NCBI RefSeq assembly: GCF_002788215.1
Contig: NZ_CP024845.1
Coordinates: 434,001 to 498,000 of the forward strand
Reading direction: 5' to 3'
DNA: 64,000 nucleotides
DNA from: Halohasta litchfieldiae
GTDB taxonomy: Archaea > Halobacteriota > Halobacteria > Halobacteriales > Haloferacaceae
Shown: piece after piece, positions 9,344 through 19,001 of the stretch
Numbering within the stretch: the first letter of the stretch is position 1
How the letters are laid out: each line of letters starts with the position of its first letter
The notes under the pieces: generated by a model
The model's database searches: none
What the model saw: the letters and a program-made list of their open reading frames with translations, nothing else
Told to the model about the DNA's origin: nothing
Program-made: the position numbers and the translations under genes

Positions 9344-9558
9344 ACCCGGTTGTCTGCCTCCAGCTACAAGTACCATCCCAACACAGTCCCACGATGCCGC
9401 AACTGACGTTGTATTGTCATACACCACAGCACTTTTATTAATCCAATCCGACTAGTCAAATGACAGGGATTGAGTGTACCTCTGGGGGGTTCGCATGTCT
9501 CTGTCAGCGGGAGTCGCTACTTGGGAGGGTAGTGGCTCCCTACTTTTGTGTCGACCAC

Positions 9559-11568
9559 TTAGGATTGATCGGCGAGTGTCTCCAGTAGTTCGGGGTTTTC
9601 AATACTCGATAGATCACCCAACTCCTGTCCGGTGTGGACCGCCGCAATCGCCCGCCGAACGATTTTACCGCTCTGGGTTTTGGGTAATCCTTCGACAAAC
9701 CGTATCTCACGGGGACGGAACGGTTTGCCGTGTTTTTCGCCGACTACCTCCCGGAGCTCCCCTCGCAGTTCGTCGCTCGGGTCGACGCCGTTCTCACAGA
9801 CGACATACACCACGACTGCGGTTCCGGTGGTTTCGTCGGGAACGCCGATTGTAGCGGCCTGATTGACCGCTTCGTGGTCGGTCAGGACGCCCTCGATCTC
9901 GGCAGGACCGATCTTTCGACCCGCAACGTTGAGTGCGTCGTCGGCCCGCCCGTGGAGGAACCAAAAGCCATCCTCGTCTTGCTGGGCCCAGTCGCCGTGG
10001 TCCCAGAGATCGTCCCACGTCGACCAGTACTCATCGAGGTATCGCTCGTCACCGCTCCAGAGTGATTTCGTCACCGATGGGCAGGAGTCGCGGGCGACGA
10101 GATAGCCGCGCTCGTGATCGTCTGTGATCGAGTTCCCCGCCTCGTCGACGATGTCGACATCCATTCCGAGGCCGGGACCGCCGAGCGTGCAGGGTTTCAG
10201 CGGCTGTGTTGGCATCGGCATCAGGAAACAGCCACAGATCTCGGTGCCGCCGGAGATGTTGATGATCGGTGCCTCGCCACCCCCAACCTGCTCGTAGAAC
10301 CACTGCCAAGATTCGGGGTCCCATGGTTCGCCGGTCGACCCGAGCAGGCGGAGACTCGATAGATCGTGGTTGTCGACCCAGTGATCTCCGTGTTTTCGAA
10401 GCGCCCGAATCGCAGTTGGTGAGATGCCGAAGACCGTCAGGTTGTGCCGGTCGATCATCGACCAAAACCGGTTAGGCTCCGGATAATCCGGTGCACCCTC
10501 GTAGATGAAGACCGTGCCGCCGAAGGTGTGGTTGCCGAGCAGCATCCATGGCCCCATCATCCAACCGATATCCGAAACCCAAAAGAAGCGGTCGGCGGGC
10601 TTGTGATCGAAGCCGAAGTAGATCTCCTTGGCACACTGCATGAGGATGCCCGCGTGGGTGTGGACGATTCCCTTCGGTTTCCCGGTCGTTCCCGACGAGT
10701 ACAACAGCATGGACTCTTGGTCGGCCGGGAGCGATTTGGTGTCGTACTCGCTGGACTGCTCGGCGATAGCGTCGTGCCACCACTCGTCGCGGGACTCGTC
10801 GAAGGCGATTTCGTGTTCGGTCGACTGGTTGGCCGAGCCGAGTCGGTCGTAGACGAGACAGTGCTCGACGAACTCGGTCTGTTCGATTGCTTTGTCCGCA
10901 GTTTCCTTCAGAAAGACGGGATCGCCGCGCCGATAGAAGCCGTCGCCGGTGAACAGCATCGAACACTCGCTGTCGTCAATCCGGGTGGCCGTGGCGTCGA
11001 CGCCGAACCCCGAGAAGATCGGCACCGCAATCGCGCCGACTTTGAAACAGCCGTAGAGAATCGAGACAACCTCCGGCACCATCGGCATATAAAGGCCGAC
11101 CGTGTCGCCGGTTTCGATCCCTCGTTCCTCTAAGGCGTTGGCGACGCGATTGGCCTCTCGGTGGAGTTCGTGAAACGTGTATTCGCGAGTCTCACCCGGT
11201 TCGCCTTCCCAGATGCAGGCCACGCGGTTGCGATGTGGGTTGTCGACCGTAGCGTGACGATCCAAGGTGTTGTGCGCAATATTGAGTCGACCACCGGGGT
11301 ACCACTGGGTGAACTGCGGCCCCTCGGTGTTGTCCCGGACCTGTTCGTAGGGTTTGTCGAACTCGATGTCGAGGTAGTCGACCAACTCGTCCCAGAACCA
11401 CTCGACGCCGGAGTCGGGTTCGCCCTCCAGACCCGGACCCGTGCGGGCGATCAGCTCCTCGTAGTCGTCGATCCCATAGCTATCCATGAACGCGGCGACG
11501 TTCGTCGAGTCGATGAACTCGGGGTCCGGCTCGTGAACCACGTCGTCGGTCATTGGCGGAGTCGACAT
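9559..11568 (-). CDS. Acetyl/propionyl-CoA synthetase-type AMP-forming ligase
   Basis: 669 residues from the ATG at 11568 (MSTPPMTDD). It activates a short carboxylic acid with ATP, then transfers it to CoA. Visible motifs: P-loop-like LLYSSGTTGKPKG, the substrate/AMP motif INISGGTEICG, and the C-terminal PKTQSGKIVRRA, whose Lys is catalytic for adenylation and a usual acetylation target. Length matches acetyl-CoA synthetases. Substrate (acetate, propionate or another acid) cannot be decided by eye. It is a single gene with no obvious operon partners. Confidence 0.9.
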   Translation of the reverse strand: MSTPPMTDDVVHEPDPEFIDSTNVAAFMDSYGIDDYEELIARTGPGLEGEPDSGVEWFWDELVDYLDIEFDKPYEQVRDNTEGPQFTQWYPGGRLNIAHNTLDRHATVDNPHRNRVACIWEGEPGETREYTFHELHREANRVANALEERGIETGDTVGLYMPMVPEVVSILYGCFKVGAIAVPIFSGFGVDATATRIDDSECSMLFTGDGFYRRGDPVFLKETADKAIEQTEFVEHCLVYDRLGSANQSTEHEIAFDESRDEWWHDAIAEQSSEYDTKSLPADQESMLLYSSGTTGKPKGIVHTHAGILMQCAKEIYFGFDHKPADRFFWVSDIGWMMGPWMLLGNHTFGGTVFIYEGAPDYPEPNRFWSMIDRHNLTVFGISPTAIRALRKHGDHWVDNHDLSSLRLLGSTGEPWDPESWQWFYEQVGGGEAPIINISGGTEICGCFLMPMPTQPLKPCTLGGPGLGMDVDIVDEAGNSITDDHERGYLVARDSCPSVTKSLWSGDERYLDEYWSTWDDLWDHGDWAQQDEDGFWFLHGRADDALNVAGRKIGPAEIEGVLTDHEAVNQAATIGVPDETTGTAVVVYVVCENGVDPSDELRGELREVVGEKHGKPFRPREIRFVEGLPKTQSGKIVRRAIAAVHTGQELGDLSSIENPELLETLADQS

Positions 11569-11664
11569 GCCATGTCGTTCGCTCCCAACCCTCATAATCA
11601 TTCATATAGGTTTCGACTGTGACACCTCCCAGAACGTTTAGCGCTTGGGCGCGTAGGACTGCGC

Positions 11665-12243
11665 ATGTACGTCCGCGATGCCAAAAACCGTGATGAGCCG
11701 TGGCTGTTGGACCAGATCGAGGCGCTGGGAGTCGACGCTGAGTCGTTTCGGTCCCGCGACTACGTGCTCGCGGTCGACGAGGAATCCAACACGCGGGTCG
11801 GCTTCGGTCGACGCCGGATTCACTCCGGGGAGCCGGACGTCTGCGAACTCACGGGCATCGGCGTAGTGCCCACGTGGCGTGACCAGGGTGTGGGTGGCCA
11901 CGTCATCGAGCGATTGGTCGCCGAGGCCGGAGACGACGAATTTGAAACGGTTTACGTGTTGACCGACCAGCCGGCGTATCTCACCCAGTTCGGATTTGGT
12001 CGGATCGACGTCGACGAACTTCCCGACCAGCTGTCGGCTCGACTCGACCGCAAACGCGACCAACTCGACGATGAGGTCGTCCCGCTGGCGCTCGGCGTCG
12101 AGGCCTTCGAGATGCCGCGTCGACTCCGCGAGGCGTTCAAAGACGCCGACGCCGAGGATGGCGACAGCGAGCCTGAAGAGTCGCCCGAAGATTTCGGCAT
12201 CGATCCCGAGACGGCGACCTATAAGTACGATACCGGGGAGTAG
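11665..12243 (+). CDS. GNAT-family N-acetyltransferase
   Basis: 192 residues. The GNAT core is in the first 110 residues, with the acetyl-CoA pyrophosphate-binding segment TGIGVVPTWRDQGVGGHVIE (Q/RxxGxG/A type) and the C-terminal fold element YLTQFGFGRI. The tail (115-192) is strongly acidic and likely disordered. The acceptor substrate is unknown. Divergent from the acyl-CoA synthetase at 9559. Confidence 0.88.
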   Translation: MYVRDAKNRDEPWLLDQIEALGVDAESFRSRDYVLAVDEESNTRVGFGRRRIHSGEPDVCELTGIGVVPTWRDQGVGGHVIERLVAEAGDDEFETVYVLTDQPAYLTQFGFGRIDVDELPDQLSARLDRKRDQLDDEVVPLALGVEAFEMPRRLREAFKDADAEDGDSEPEESPEDFGIDPETATYKYDTGE

Positions 12244-12269
12244 CCGTCGACTACTGGCTCAATAGCGTA

Positions 12270-12557
12270 CTACTGGACGCCTTCACGCCCTTCGAGAAAG
12301 TCGGTGCTGAACACGATGTAGGTCAGCCCCGTACAGAACAAAATTGGCGGCAGGAGTAAAAACGCCCACAGTGGGTCGATCCCCCAGATCAGAATTAACG
12401 TGGCGTTGCCCAGTCCAAGCAGTAAGAACGGCAACGAGTACAGTATCGCCCGTTTCCGTTTCCGGCCGGAGTCGAGCACCTCGCTGTCGAGTAGTTCCTC
12501 CCGAGACGGCTGTGCTGTTGTCGCGGAGTCGTCGGGATCGCCGGTCGGAGAGTCCAT
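12270..12557 (-). CDS. Two-TM membrane protein, hypothetical
   Basis: 95 residues from the ATG at 12557. An acidic hydrophilic N-terminus of about 38 residues precedes two hydrophobic helices (roughly 42-60 and 64-83; the first contains YSLPFLLLGLGNATLI). No motif suggests an activity. It is in the same orientation as the small membrane protein just upstream (12598-12876), so the two may be cotranscribed. Confidence 0.65.
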   Translation of the reverse strand: MDSPTGDPDDSATTAQPSREELLDSEVLDSGRKRKRAILYSLPFLLLGLGNATLILIWGIDPLWAFLLLPPILFCTGLTYIVFSTDFLEGREGVQ

Positions 12558-12597
12558 ACCCCGGCTACGGGGCGAAGGGGCAAAAACAGTCACACAT

Positions 12598-12876
12598 TCA
12601 CTGTGCATTGCTGTCGAACCGCGAGGCAAGCGACACTGCGCTGTAGAGGACCGTAATGGCGACCGCAATGACGACCATTCCATACAGTGTCATCGCCCCC
12701 GGTGAGATCGGCACGGTCACAATACCGAACACCGTCAGTTCAGACAGGGCCTCACCGCCGTTGGCACCGACGATAAAACCGAGAAGCCCGCCCAACAGAA
12801 CCATCAGTCCACCGAGACCGAGCAGAATGCGTCGACCTAACCCTGCAACCCCGGGCTGTGGCGTGTCGTCGCTCAT
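12598..12876 (-). CDS. Small membrane protein, hypothetical
   Basis: 92 residues with two hydrophobic segments: a glycine-rich one at about 17-37 (LLGLGGLMVLLGGLLG) and one at about 58-80. The N-terminus is hydrophilic. It is divergent from the cytidine deaminase at 12958, and no function could be recognised. Confidence 0.65.
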   Translation of the reverse strand: MSDDTPQPGVAGLGRRILLGLGGLMVLLGGLLGFIVGANGGEALSELTVFGIVTVPISPGAMTLYGMVVIAVAITVLYSAVSLASRFDSNAQ

Positions 12877-12927
12877 ATATGCCCGTAGGCAGCCACTACT
12901 AAAGCACGTTTCCGTTCCAGCCCGGAG

Positions 12928-12933
12928 TTATAT
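12928..12933 (+). promoter_or_regulatory. TATA box of the cdd operon
   Basis: TTATAT lies 25-30 bases before the cdd start codon, the spacing for a leaderless haloarchaeal transcript. Confidence 0.6.
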
Positions 12934-12957
12934 ACCGACTGACCTCACGCATACGGT

Positions 12958-13374
12958 ATGACCGATTCACTGATCGACCGGGCTCGGAGCGCGCTGGATG
13001 CTGCCCACGTTCCCTACTCTGAGTACCGTGTCGGTGCAGCGCTTCGAACCGTCGACGGCAGCGTGTTCGTCGGCTGTAATATCGAGAACGCCAACTACTC
13101 CAACAGCCTCCACGCCGAGGAGGTTGCGGTCGCCGAGGCGGTCAAAACCGGCCACACGGAGTTCGACCGACTCGCAGTTACCTCTGCGGCCCGCGATGGC
13201 GTTACCCCCTGTGGAATGTGTCGACAGACGCTATCGGAGTTCGCCAACGAAGACCTTGAAATCGTCTGCGATCTCGGCGACGAAACGGCGACCTACACGC
13301 TCGGCGAACTGCTGCCGAACACCATCTCGGAGGAAACACTTGATGCTGCCAGCCAGCAGGGAGCCGACCAATGA
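12958..13374 (+). CDS. cdd: Cytidine deaminase
   Basis: 138 residues, the usual length. It deaminates cytidine/deoxycytidine to uridine/deoxyuridine. Zinc and catalytic residues are visible: HAEEVAVAEA with the catalytic Glu, and PCGMCRQ with the two zinc Cys (the Cys-type tetrameric family). The substrate motif CNIENANYSNS is present. It overlaps the next gene by 4 bases (ATGA), so the two are translationally coupled in pyrimidine salvage. Confidence 0.95.
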   Translation: MTDSLIDRARSALDAAHVPYSEYRVGAALRTVDGSVFVGCNIENANYSNSLHAEEVAVAEAVKTGHTEFDRLAVTSAARDGVTPCGMCRQTLSEFANEDLEIVCDLGDETATYTLGELLPNTISEETLDAASQQGADQ

Positions 13375-14255
13375 CCACGCCCTCGGATGTCGAGGAGTCT
13401 ACGGTCACCGAAGACGCCCCCAACGATACCGCTGTTCCGGGCGACAGCGAAGATCCCAACGCCGACCGCCAGTACCATCTCGAAGTCACCAGCGAGGATG
13501 TCGCCGACAGCGTTCTCCTGCCGGGGAATCCCGACCGGATCGGGACAATCACGGATCTCTGGGATGATGCCACCACCGTCGCTACCCATCGAGAGTACCG
13601 CACTGCGACCGGGAACTACAATGAAACTCCCATTTCGGCGACGTCGACCGGAATCGGCGGTCCATCGGCGGCAATCGCGCTCGAAGAACTCGCCCGCGTT
13701 GGCAGTGAGACGTTCATCCGGGTTGGCTCCTGTGGGGCAATCCAGCCCGAAATCGATGTCGGTGATCTCGTTATCACCTCCGGCGCGGTTCGCCAAGAGG
13801 GAACCAGCGAGGAGTACGTCAACCCCACCTATCCGGCAACTGCCGATCACGAGGTCGTCTCCGCGCTGATCGCCGCCGCCGAGCGGTTAGGTTACGACTA
13901 CCACGTCGGCGTCACAATGAGTGCCGACAGTTTTTATGCTGGTCAGGGTCGACCCGGATTCGACGGCTACGAAGCCCCCGGGAGCGACGATCTCGTCGAC
14001 TCCCTGCGGAATGCGAACGTCAAAAACATCGAGATGGAGGCCGCAACGATTCTGACGCTGGCTTCGATCTACGGACTCCGGGCGGGAGCCGTTTGTGCGG
14101 TGTACGCCAACCGCCAAACTGGCGAGTTCCGGACGGAAGGTGACTCACGAGCGGCCGAAACTGCAAGTCTCGCGGTCGCCCTGCTGGCCGAGATGGATCG
14201 GCGGAAACGTGAGGTGGGTGTGAGCCAGTGGCATGCCGGGCTTTCACTTGATTAA
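13371..14255 (+). CDS. Nucleoside phosphorylase (uridine phosphorylase-like)
   Basis: 294 residues. A 40-residue acidic N-terminal extension precedes a PNP/UDP-family core. Motifs: phosphate-binding VLLPGNPDR, STGIGGPSAAIALEEL, the glycine turn RVGSCGA, and NIEMEAATILTL with the ribose-binding Met-Glu. Placed directly after cytidine deaminase, it would split the uridine produced into uracil and ribose-1-phosphate. That uridine is the preferred substrate is inferred from the neighbour. Confidence 0.9.
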   Translation: MTTPSDVEESTVTEDAPNDTAVPGDSEDPNADRQYHLEVTSEDVADSVLLPGNPDRIGTITDLWDDATTVATHREYRTATGNYNETPISATSTGIGGPSAAIALEELARVGSETFIRVGSCGAIQPEIDVGDLVITSGAVRQEGTSEEYVNPTYPATADHEVVSALIAAAERLGYDYHVGVTMSADSFYAGQGRPGFDGYEAPGSDDLVDSLRNANVKNIEMEAATILTLASIYGLRAGAVCAVYANRQTGEFRTEGDSRAAETASLAVALLAEMDRRKREVGVSQWHAGLSLD

Positions 14256-14376
14256 CTGAAACACCCTGTCTCGTCTGTTTTGGGGCCTGAAATCGGATTT
14301 AAGCTGACAATCGTCGCACAGTGCTTCCGCCCAGCGTTTCAAAGCCGATTTATTCGATGCCGTTGGATACACACAC

Positions 14377-15543
14377 ATGACAGAACAAGTTGTGGTCGTT
14401 GGTGCTGGCTACGCGGGTGCTGGCACGGTCAAATCGTTCGAAGACGAGATCGAGGAGGGCGAAGCCGAGCTTACCTGGATCTCGGAACACGATTACCATC
14501 TCGTCCTCCACGAGGCCCACCGCGTCATCCGCAACCCGCAGGCCGAATCGAAGGTCACCATCCCGGTCGACGAAATCAAGGCTCCCGAAACGAACTTCGT
14601 TCGAGACCGCGTCACCGGCGTCGACACCGACGAGCGAACGGTCGAACTCCGTGACGGCGACAGCGTCGACTACGACTACCTGCTGGTCGGCATCGGCAGT
14701 GCAACCGCCTTTTTCGGCATCGACGGGCTCAAAGAACACTCCCTGACGCTCAAGAGTCTCGACGACGTCCGCGAGATCCACGAGGCCGTCCGCGCTGCTG
14801 GCGAGGAGGCAACCCAAAGCGAACCGGCCCAGATTCTGGTCGGTGGGGCCGGACTCTCGGGAATTCAGACCGCCGGCGAGATCGCCGGCTACCGCGACGA
14901 TACGCGCGCGCCGCTCGACATCAAACTCATCGAGGGGCTCGAAGAGATCTTCCCCGGCAACGATCCGGAGGTCCAAGGCGCACTCAAAAAGCGACTCTTG
15001 GATCGCGATGTCGAGATCCTCACCGGCGAGTTCATCTCGGAAGTCGACGCCGAGACCGTCTCCCTCGGCGAGGACAGCGAACTCGACTATGATGTCCTGG
15101 TCTGGACCGGCGGTATCACCGGCCACGAAGAGATTACTGAGGCCGACCTCGACAAAGACGAGCGCTCGAACCGCGTCTTCGCAGAGTCTGACTTCCAGAC
15201 CAGCGACGACCGCGTGTTCGCCATCGGTGACGCCGCACTGGTCGACCAAGGCAACGACGACGTCGCGCCACCGACCGCACAGGCCGCTTGGACCGCCGCC
15301 GAGGTCGCCGGTGAGAACCTCGCGCGAGCGGTTCGCGGCGCACCACTCAAATCGTGGAAACACAAAGACAAGGGGACGGTCATCTCGGTCGGTGACGAGG
15401 CTGTCGCTCACAACGTGATGGGGCTGCCGATCAACACCTTCGGCGGTCCTGCCGCCAAAGCACTCAAGAAAGGCATCGCCTGCCGCTGGATCTCGGATGT
15501 TACCTCGCTCAAACGCGCCGCGAAGGCGTGGAGCGATATGTAA
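14377..15543 (+). CDS. Type II NADH dehydrogenase-like FAD oxidoreductase
   Basis: 388 residues. An N-terminal FAD-binding Rossmann motif (VVVGAGYAGAGTVKSF), an internal NAD(P)H-binding one around residue 152 (LVGGAGLSGIQTAGE), and the FAD-binding FAIGDAALVDQ near 285 give the NDH-2 / ferredoxin-reductase-like architecture. There is no obvious membrane anchor except a basic C-terminus. A TATA-like TTTATT at 14349-14354 predicts a leaderless message. Electron acceptor is probably menaquinone, by family. Confidence 0.88.
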   Translation: MTEQVVVVGAGYAGAGTVKSFEDEIEEGEAELTWISEHDYHLVLHEAHRVIRNPQAESKVTIPVDEIKAPETNFVRDRVTGVDTDERTVELRDGDSVDYDYLLVGIGSATAFFGIDGLKEHSLTLKSLDDVREIHEAVRAAGEEATQSEPAQILVGGAGLSGIQTAGEIAGYRDDTRAPLDIKLIEGLEEIFPGNDPEVQGALKKRLLDRDVEILTGEFISEVDAETVSLGEDSELDYDVLVWTGGITGHEEITEADLDKDERSNRVFAESDFQTSDDRVFAIGDAALVDQGNDDVAPPTAQAAWTAAEVAGENLARAVRGAPLKSWKHKDKGTVISVGDEAVAHNVMGLPINTFGGPAAKALKKGIACRWISDVTSLKRAAKAWSDM

Positions 15544-15629
15544 CAGCCGGGGCACTGAATATAGACAGTCGACAGTTCGCGTTGCTATCTCTTTTATAGC
15601 GGGAATAAAACCGAACTGCAGTCGCGTGA

Positions 15630-16163
15630 TCAGTGAGCCGGTTCTTCTGCGGGAGCGAGCATATCGTCGATCTGCAGGATGAGAATGTTGTTCGTGTCGT
15701 CTTTCGCATCCAGCGTGCCGGTGATACGGAGCTTCGACAGCGGCGTCGGCCCGACGATTACCTCGTCGCCCTCGTGGAAGTCTCGGACTGAGCCCTGCAG
15801 GTGGATTTCGGCTCGACAGAGTTCTGGGTGGTGCACACTCGAGAGATCGATGCTCTCGACGTTCGCGTTCTCGACTTTCTCGTCGTTGTGCGTAAGCGGG
15901 ACCGCTGCTGGCTCCTCCATCTCGTCGACATCCAGCGCCTCGTAGGCATTGGCGGTCGGCTTATAGCCGCCTTTGGGTCCGGGGACGCCCTCAACGAGTT
16001 GGAGGGCTTTGAGACTCTGCATCTGGTTGCGGATCGTTCCGGGATTTCGATTTACCTCCTCGGCAATATCTTCGCCTTTGACGGCGTCTTCGCTCTGGCG
16101 GTGGAGGTTCGTGAGTGCTGTCAGTATGGTTTTCTGACTCGGCGTGAGTTCGATTGATGACAT
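15630..16163 (-). CDS. Winged-helix regulator with C-terminal OB/SH3-like domain
   Basis: 177 residues. An N-terminal helix-turn-helix (about 8-70; RNPGTIRNQMQSLKALQLV is the recognition region) ends in a wing with GPKGGYKPT, resembling Rrf2/TrmB-type domains. The C-terminal part (115-170) is beta-rich. No Cys or ligand motif is visible. Divergent from the arginase gene; which genes it controls is unknown. Confidence 0.75.
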   Translation of the reverse strand: MSSIELTPSQKTILTALTNLHRQSEDAVKGEDIAEEVNRNPGTIRNQMQSLKALQLVEGVPGPKGGYKPTANAYEALDVDEMEEPAAVPLTHNDEKVENANVESIDLSSVHHPELCRAEIHLQGSVRDFHEGDEVIVGPTPLSKLRITGTLDAKDDTNNILILQIDDMLAPAEEPAH

Positions 16164-16394
16164 ATGAGCCGGTTAGGGCGGATCGTTCATAAATCCGATG
16201 GAAAACTAGTAACAATTCAGTGCGAGAAACCCGCTCGTTATGTCTTCCGGTCACCATTTGGGTGGTATGAAGCGACTCACGGTGTCGACTGTCATACGGT
16301 AGTGACTCTCTATACGAATAGCCTCGGTGAGCCATCCGAGAGATGACTAGTCGTCCACCCCTACTGCTAAGAGGCCGCCGGGTGAGGCGACTGT

Positions 16395-17303
16395 ATGACA
16401 CGGACCGTCCGCATCATCGGCGCGCCAACCGACTACGGGGCAAACAGACGGGGTGTCGACATGGGACCGTCGGCGATCCGATACGCCGGACTGGCCGATC
16501 AGCTCCGGTCGGCGGACACAGAGCCGGTCGACGCGGGCGATATCCGCGCACCGCACGCTGAGGAGTGTGATCCCGACACGCGGTCGGTACCCACCGGCAC
16601 CGCCCAATTCTTCGAGGAGACGAAAACCGTCTGCACGCAGCTCGCCGACACCGTCGAGTCGACGCTCGAAACTGACGAACTCCCCATTGTTCTCGGCGGC
16701 GATCACTCGGTGGCTATCGGCTCGGTGCGTGGCTCGGCCGCAGCCGGACCGCTTGGCGCGATCTGGTTCGATGCCCACGCGGATCTCAACACTCCTGCTA
16801 CGTCGCCGTCGGGAAACATCCACGGCATGCCGCTGGCAGCGCTCCTCGGAATCGGGGAGTTCGCCGACCAATCGTGGGCCACTGCCCCACATCTCCGCGA
16901 AGAAAACCTCGTCCTCGTCGGACTACGGAGCGTCGACGAGGCCGAAACGCGACTCATCGAACAGCGGGATTTCACCGTGTTCACGATGTCCGAAATCGAT
17001 AGCCGCGGCATCACTGCTGTCGTCGAGGAGGCCCTTGCAGTGGCGACCGACGGCGTCGATGAGATCCACGTGAGTCTCGATCTCGACTGGCTCGATCCAA
17101 CCGAAGCTCCCGGTGTTGGGACGCCGGTTCGCGGCGGTGTCACCTACCGTGAGGCCCATTCGGCGATGGAACAGGTTGCAGCGACCTCAGCAGTCCGGTC
17201 GCTGGATCTCGTCGAAGTCAATCCGACGTTGGATCAACACAACGAAACCGCCGAGTTGGCGACCGAACTCGCCGCAAGCGCACTCGGAAAACGAATCTTG
17301 TGA
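16395..17303 (+). CDS. Arginase/agmatinase-family ureohydrolase
   Basis: 302 residues, the standard size. It hydrolyses a guanidino compound to urea and an amine. Manganese ligands are visible: GGDHSVAIG, the DAHADLNT loop, and SLDLDWLDPTEAPG. The start MTRTVRIIGAPTDYGANRRG and the SGNIHGMPL segment fit arginase better than agmatinase, but this is a judgement from pattern. It would release ornithine/urea in arginine breakdown. Confidence 0.88.
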   Translation: MTRTVRIIGAPTDYGANRRGVDMGPSAIRYAGLADQLRSADTEPVDAGDIRAPHAEECDPDTRSVPTGTAQFFEETKTVCTQLADTVESTLETDELPIVLGGDHSVAIGSVRGSAAAGPLGAIWFDAHADLNTPATSPSGNIHGMPLAALLGIGEFADQSWATAPHLREENLVLVGLRSVDEAETRLIEQRDFTVFTMSEIDSRGITAVVEEALAVATDGVDEIHVSLDLDWLDPTEAPGVGTPVRGGVTYREAHSAMEQVAATSAVRSLDLVEVNPTLDQHNETAELATELAASALGKRIL

Positions 17304-17906
17304 ATCCTGTGATCTCAGCAGAGGGTATAAAATGGTAGTAGATGGTATCTATCTTGATTCAAGGAGAGAATCCCGCCGTTCACGGCGGGCGTGAATCCGA
17401 CACGGTGCTGAGCAACCGCCGACGATTGCTCACCGAAACCCAAATGCTTAGTACACGCCGTCTCGTACACGTTAGCAAGGGTTGCGTCGGCTCTCGGCAC
17501 TTGCGCGGGAGTACGAGACGCGCTGAAACTAGCGTCCCGAGTATTTCCGGGCGTCGGTTCCCACGGGTCGGTTCTGCAACCGACTGCGGGGTTCGCGTCG
17601 TTCGTCAGCACGGGAACCCGGCCTACGGGTCGGGGAAGTGTGACCGAACCGACCGTGCCGTGAGGCATGACCGCTTGAGAGAGAGACGCCCCGAGAAACC
17701 GGGCGTCGATGACTCGCTCGCGGGTGGGAGCGCCCGTGACAGCGCCACAGGACGCTCCCGAGCGAGGGACGAAACCCGTCCCACCGACCTCGGGAGAGAA
17801 GGTCCTGAAACCTGCTCGGTAACGGGCCGGGTTTCCTCGTGCGGGGGAAGCCTCGCCGTTTACGGCGAGGAGGATGTCACTGGTGCTGAATGGCAGTAAC
17901 GACCGG
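17304..17906. other. Gene-free segment bounded by IS200/IS605-like hairpins
   Basis: No convincing gene. A hairpin CCCGCCG-TTCA-CGGCGGG sits at 17372-17389 and another, CCTCGCCG-TTTA-CGGCGAGG, at 17851-17870, followed by AGGATGTCA (17871-17879). The second is the form of right ends of haloarchaeal IS605/TnpB elements. Between them lie many GC-rich short inverted repeats and open but unrecognisable frames on both strands. Likely a decayed or non-autonomous IS605-type insertion; the hairpin end is also where TnpB guide RNAs mature. Confidence 0.5.
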
Positions 17907-18863
17907 CTACCGGACGGGTAGCCTGTCGACTAACTTTGCGCCGCGGGTGAACATGCCGCCGCGACCTTTGCCTTCGGTGATATTTCGGAAGACAGCTTCG
18001 GGGTCTTTATTCCAGATCCACTGCCACCGCGTCCGAGCCAGCAGGGCGAGTTTGCGGGCCGTACTGAGCTGTGGGGTCTCCGAGAGGACGTCGTACTCTC
18101 GGTTACGGATGAGCCGGTGGTGGTCGGCGTACAGCACTGCCGCCAGCAACACCGCAAGCTGGCAGTCCTCGGGGAGATATTTGATTCCGGCGACACCCTC
18201 ACTGTAGAGGTCTTCGGCTCGGGCGAGTTCGTCCTGCATCACGGCGGCGACGCCCGTATCCATCTCGAAGTTTCTGAGCTGGTCGTTGGTAACGTCATGA
18301 CGGTCAAGCGTCGACTGCGGCAAGTAGATCCGGTCGCGTTCGACGATGTCCTCCCGGACGTCCCGAAGGAAGTTGGTGAGTTGGAACGCTTCGCCGAGTG
18401 CGGTCGCGTGGGTGAGTGCCTGCTCGGGATTGTCGGGAGCCATAACCGCGGTCATCATTCGCCCGACAGCGGAGGCCGAGCCATCCATGTAGGCTTCGAG
18501 TTCGGCGTACGTTTCGTACCGGTCGGTGTCGATATCCGACGCCATCGCATCGATGAACGTGTCGACGTCGTCGGGGTCGATATCGTACTCCTCGCGGAGT
18601 TCGGCGAACGCCGCGAGCACCGGATCGTCAGTTTCGGTCTCTCCGAGGGCGGCCGCCCGGATCGTTTCGAGTTCCGCTCGCTGTTGGGCTGGTGTGTTGT
18701 CGCCCGGATCGTCGACTACCTCATCGGCGACACGGAAAAACGCGTACAACACGTAGGTCGCCTCTCTGATCCGTGGCGGCAACAGCCGTGTGGCGACGTG
18801 GAAGGTTTTGCCTGTCTGTTGTTGGATCGCCTTGCTACGGGCGATTTGGTCGTCTCCTACCAT
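17907..18863 (-). CDS. crtB: Phytoene synthase
   Basis: 318 residues from the ATG at 18863 (MVGDDQIARSKAIQQQTGKT); the upstream in-frame start at 18944 adds a tail unlike the family. It condenses two geranylgeranyl-PP to phytoene. The two Asp-rich metal/diphosphate motifs are DEVVD near residue 45 and the equivalent in LRDVREDIVERDRIYLP. Last gene of the carotenoid locus on this strand. Confidence 0.93.
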   Translation of the reverse strand: MVGDDQIARSKAIQQQTGKTFHVATRLLPPRIREATYVLYAFFRVADEVVDDPGDNTPAQQRAELETIRAAALGETETDDPVLAAFAELREEYDIDPDDVDTFIDAMASDIDTDRYETYAELEAYMDGSASAVGRMMTAVMAPDNPEQALTHATALGEAFQLTNFLRDVREDIVERDRIYLPQSTLDRHDVTNDQLRNFEMDTGVAAVMQDELARAEDLYSEGVAGIKYLPEDCQLAVLLAAVLYADHHRLIRNREYDVLSETPQLSTARKLALLARTRWQWIWNKDPEAVFRNITEGKGRGGMFTRGAKLVDRLPVR

Positions 18864-19001
18864 AGCTCTCTCAGAGCCGTCGGTCGTCTCGTCGGCCGGT
18901 TCCGGCGGCACAGCATATGATCTGTATACGGGCGCAATCAACATAACAGTTCGTACATGAACAGATTGTCACTGTTGTTTGGTAACTTGTGGAGGTGTCG
19001 C

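Noticed and set aside
17400..17880. RNase P RNA or SRP RNA
   Set aside because: Structured-looking, but the conserved core motifs of either RNA are not visible.
17342..17899. 185-codon plus-strand frame and a 117-codon minus frame at 17315-17668
   Set aside because: Arg/Ser-rich with no domain; the region is made of hairpins and IS-like ends.
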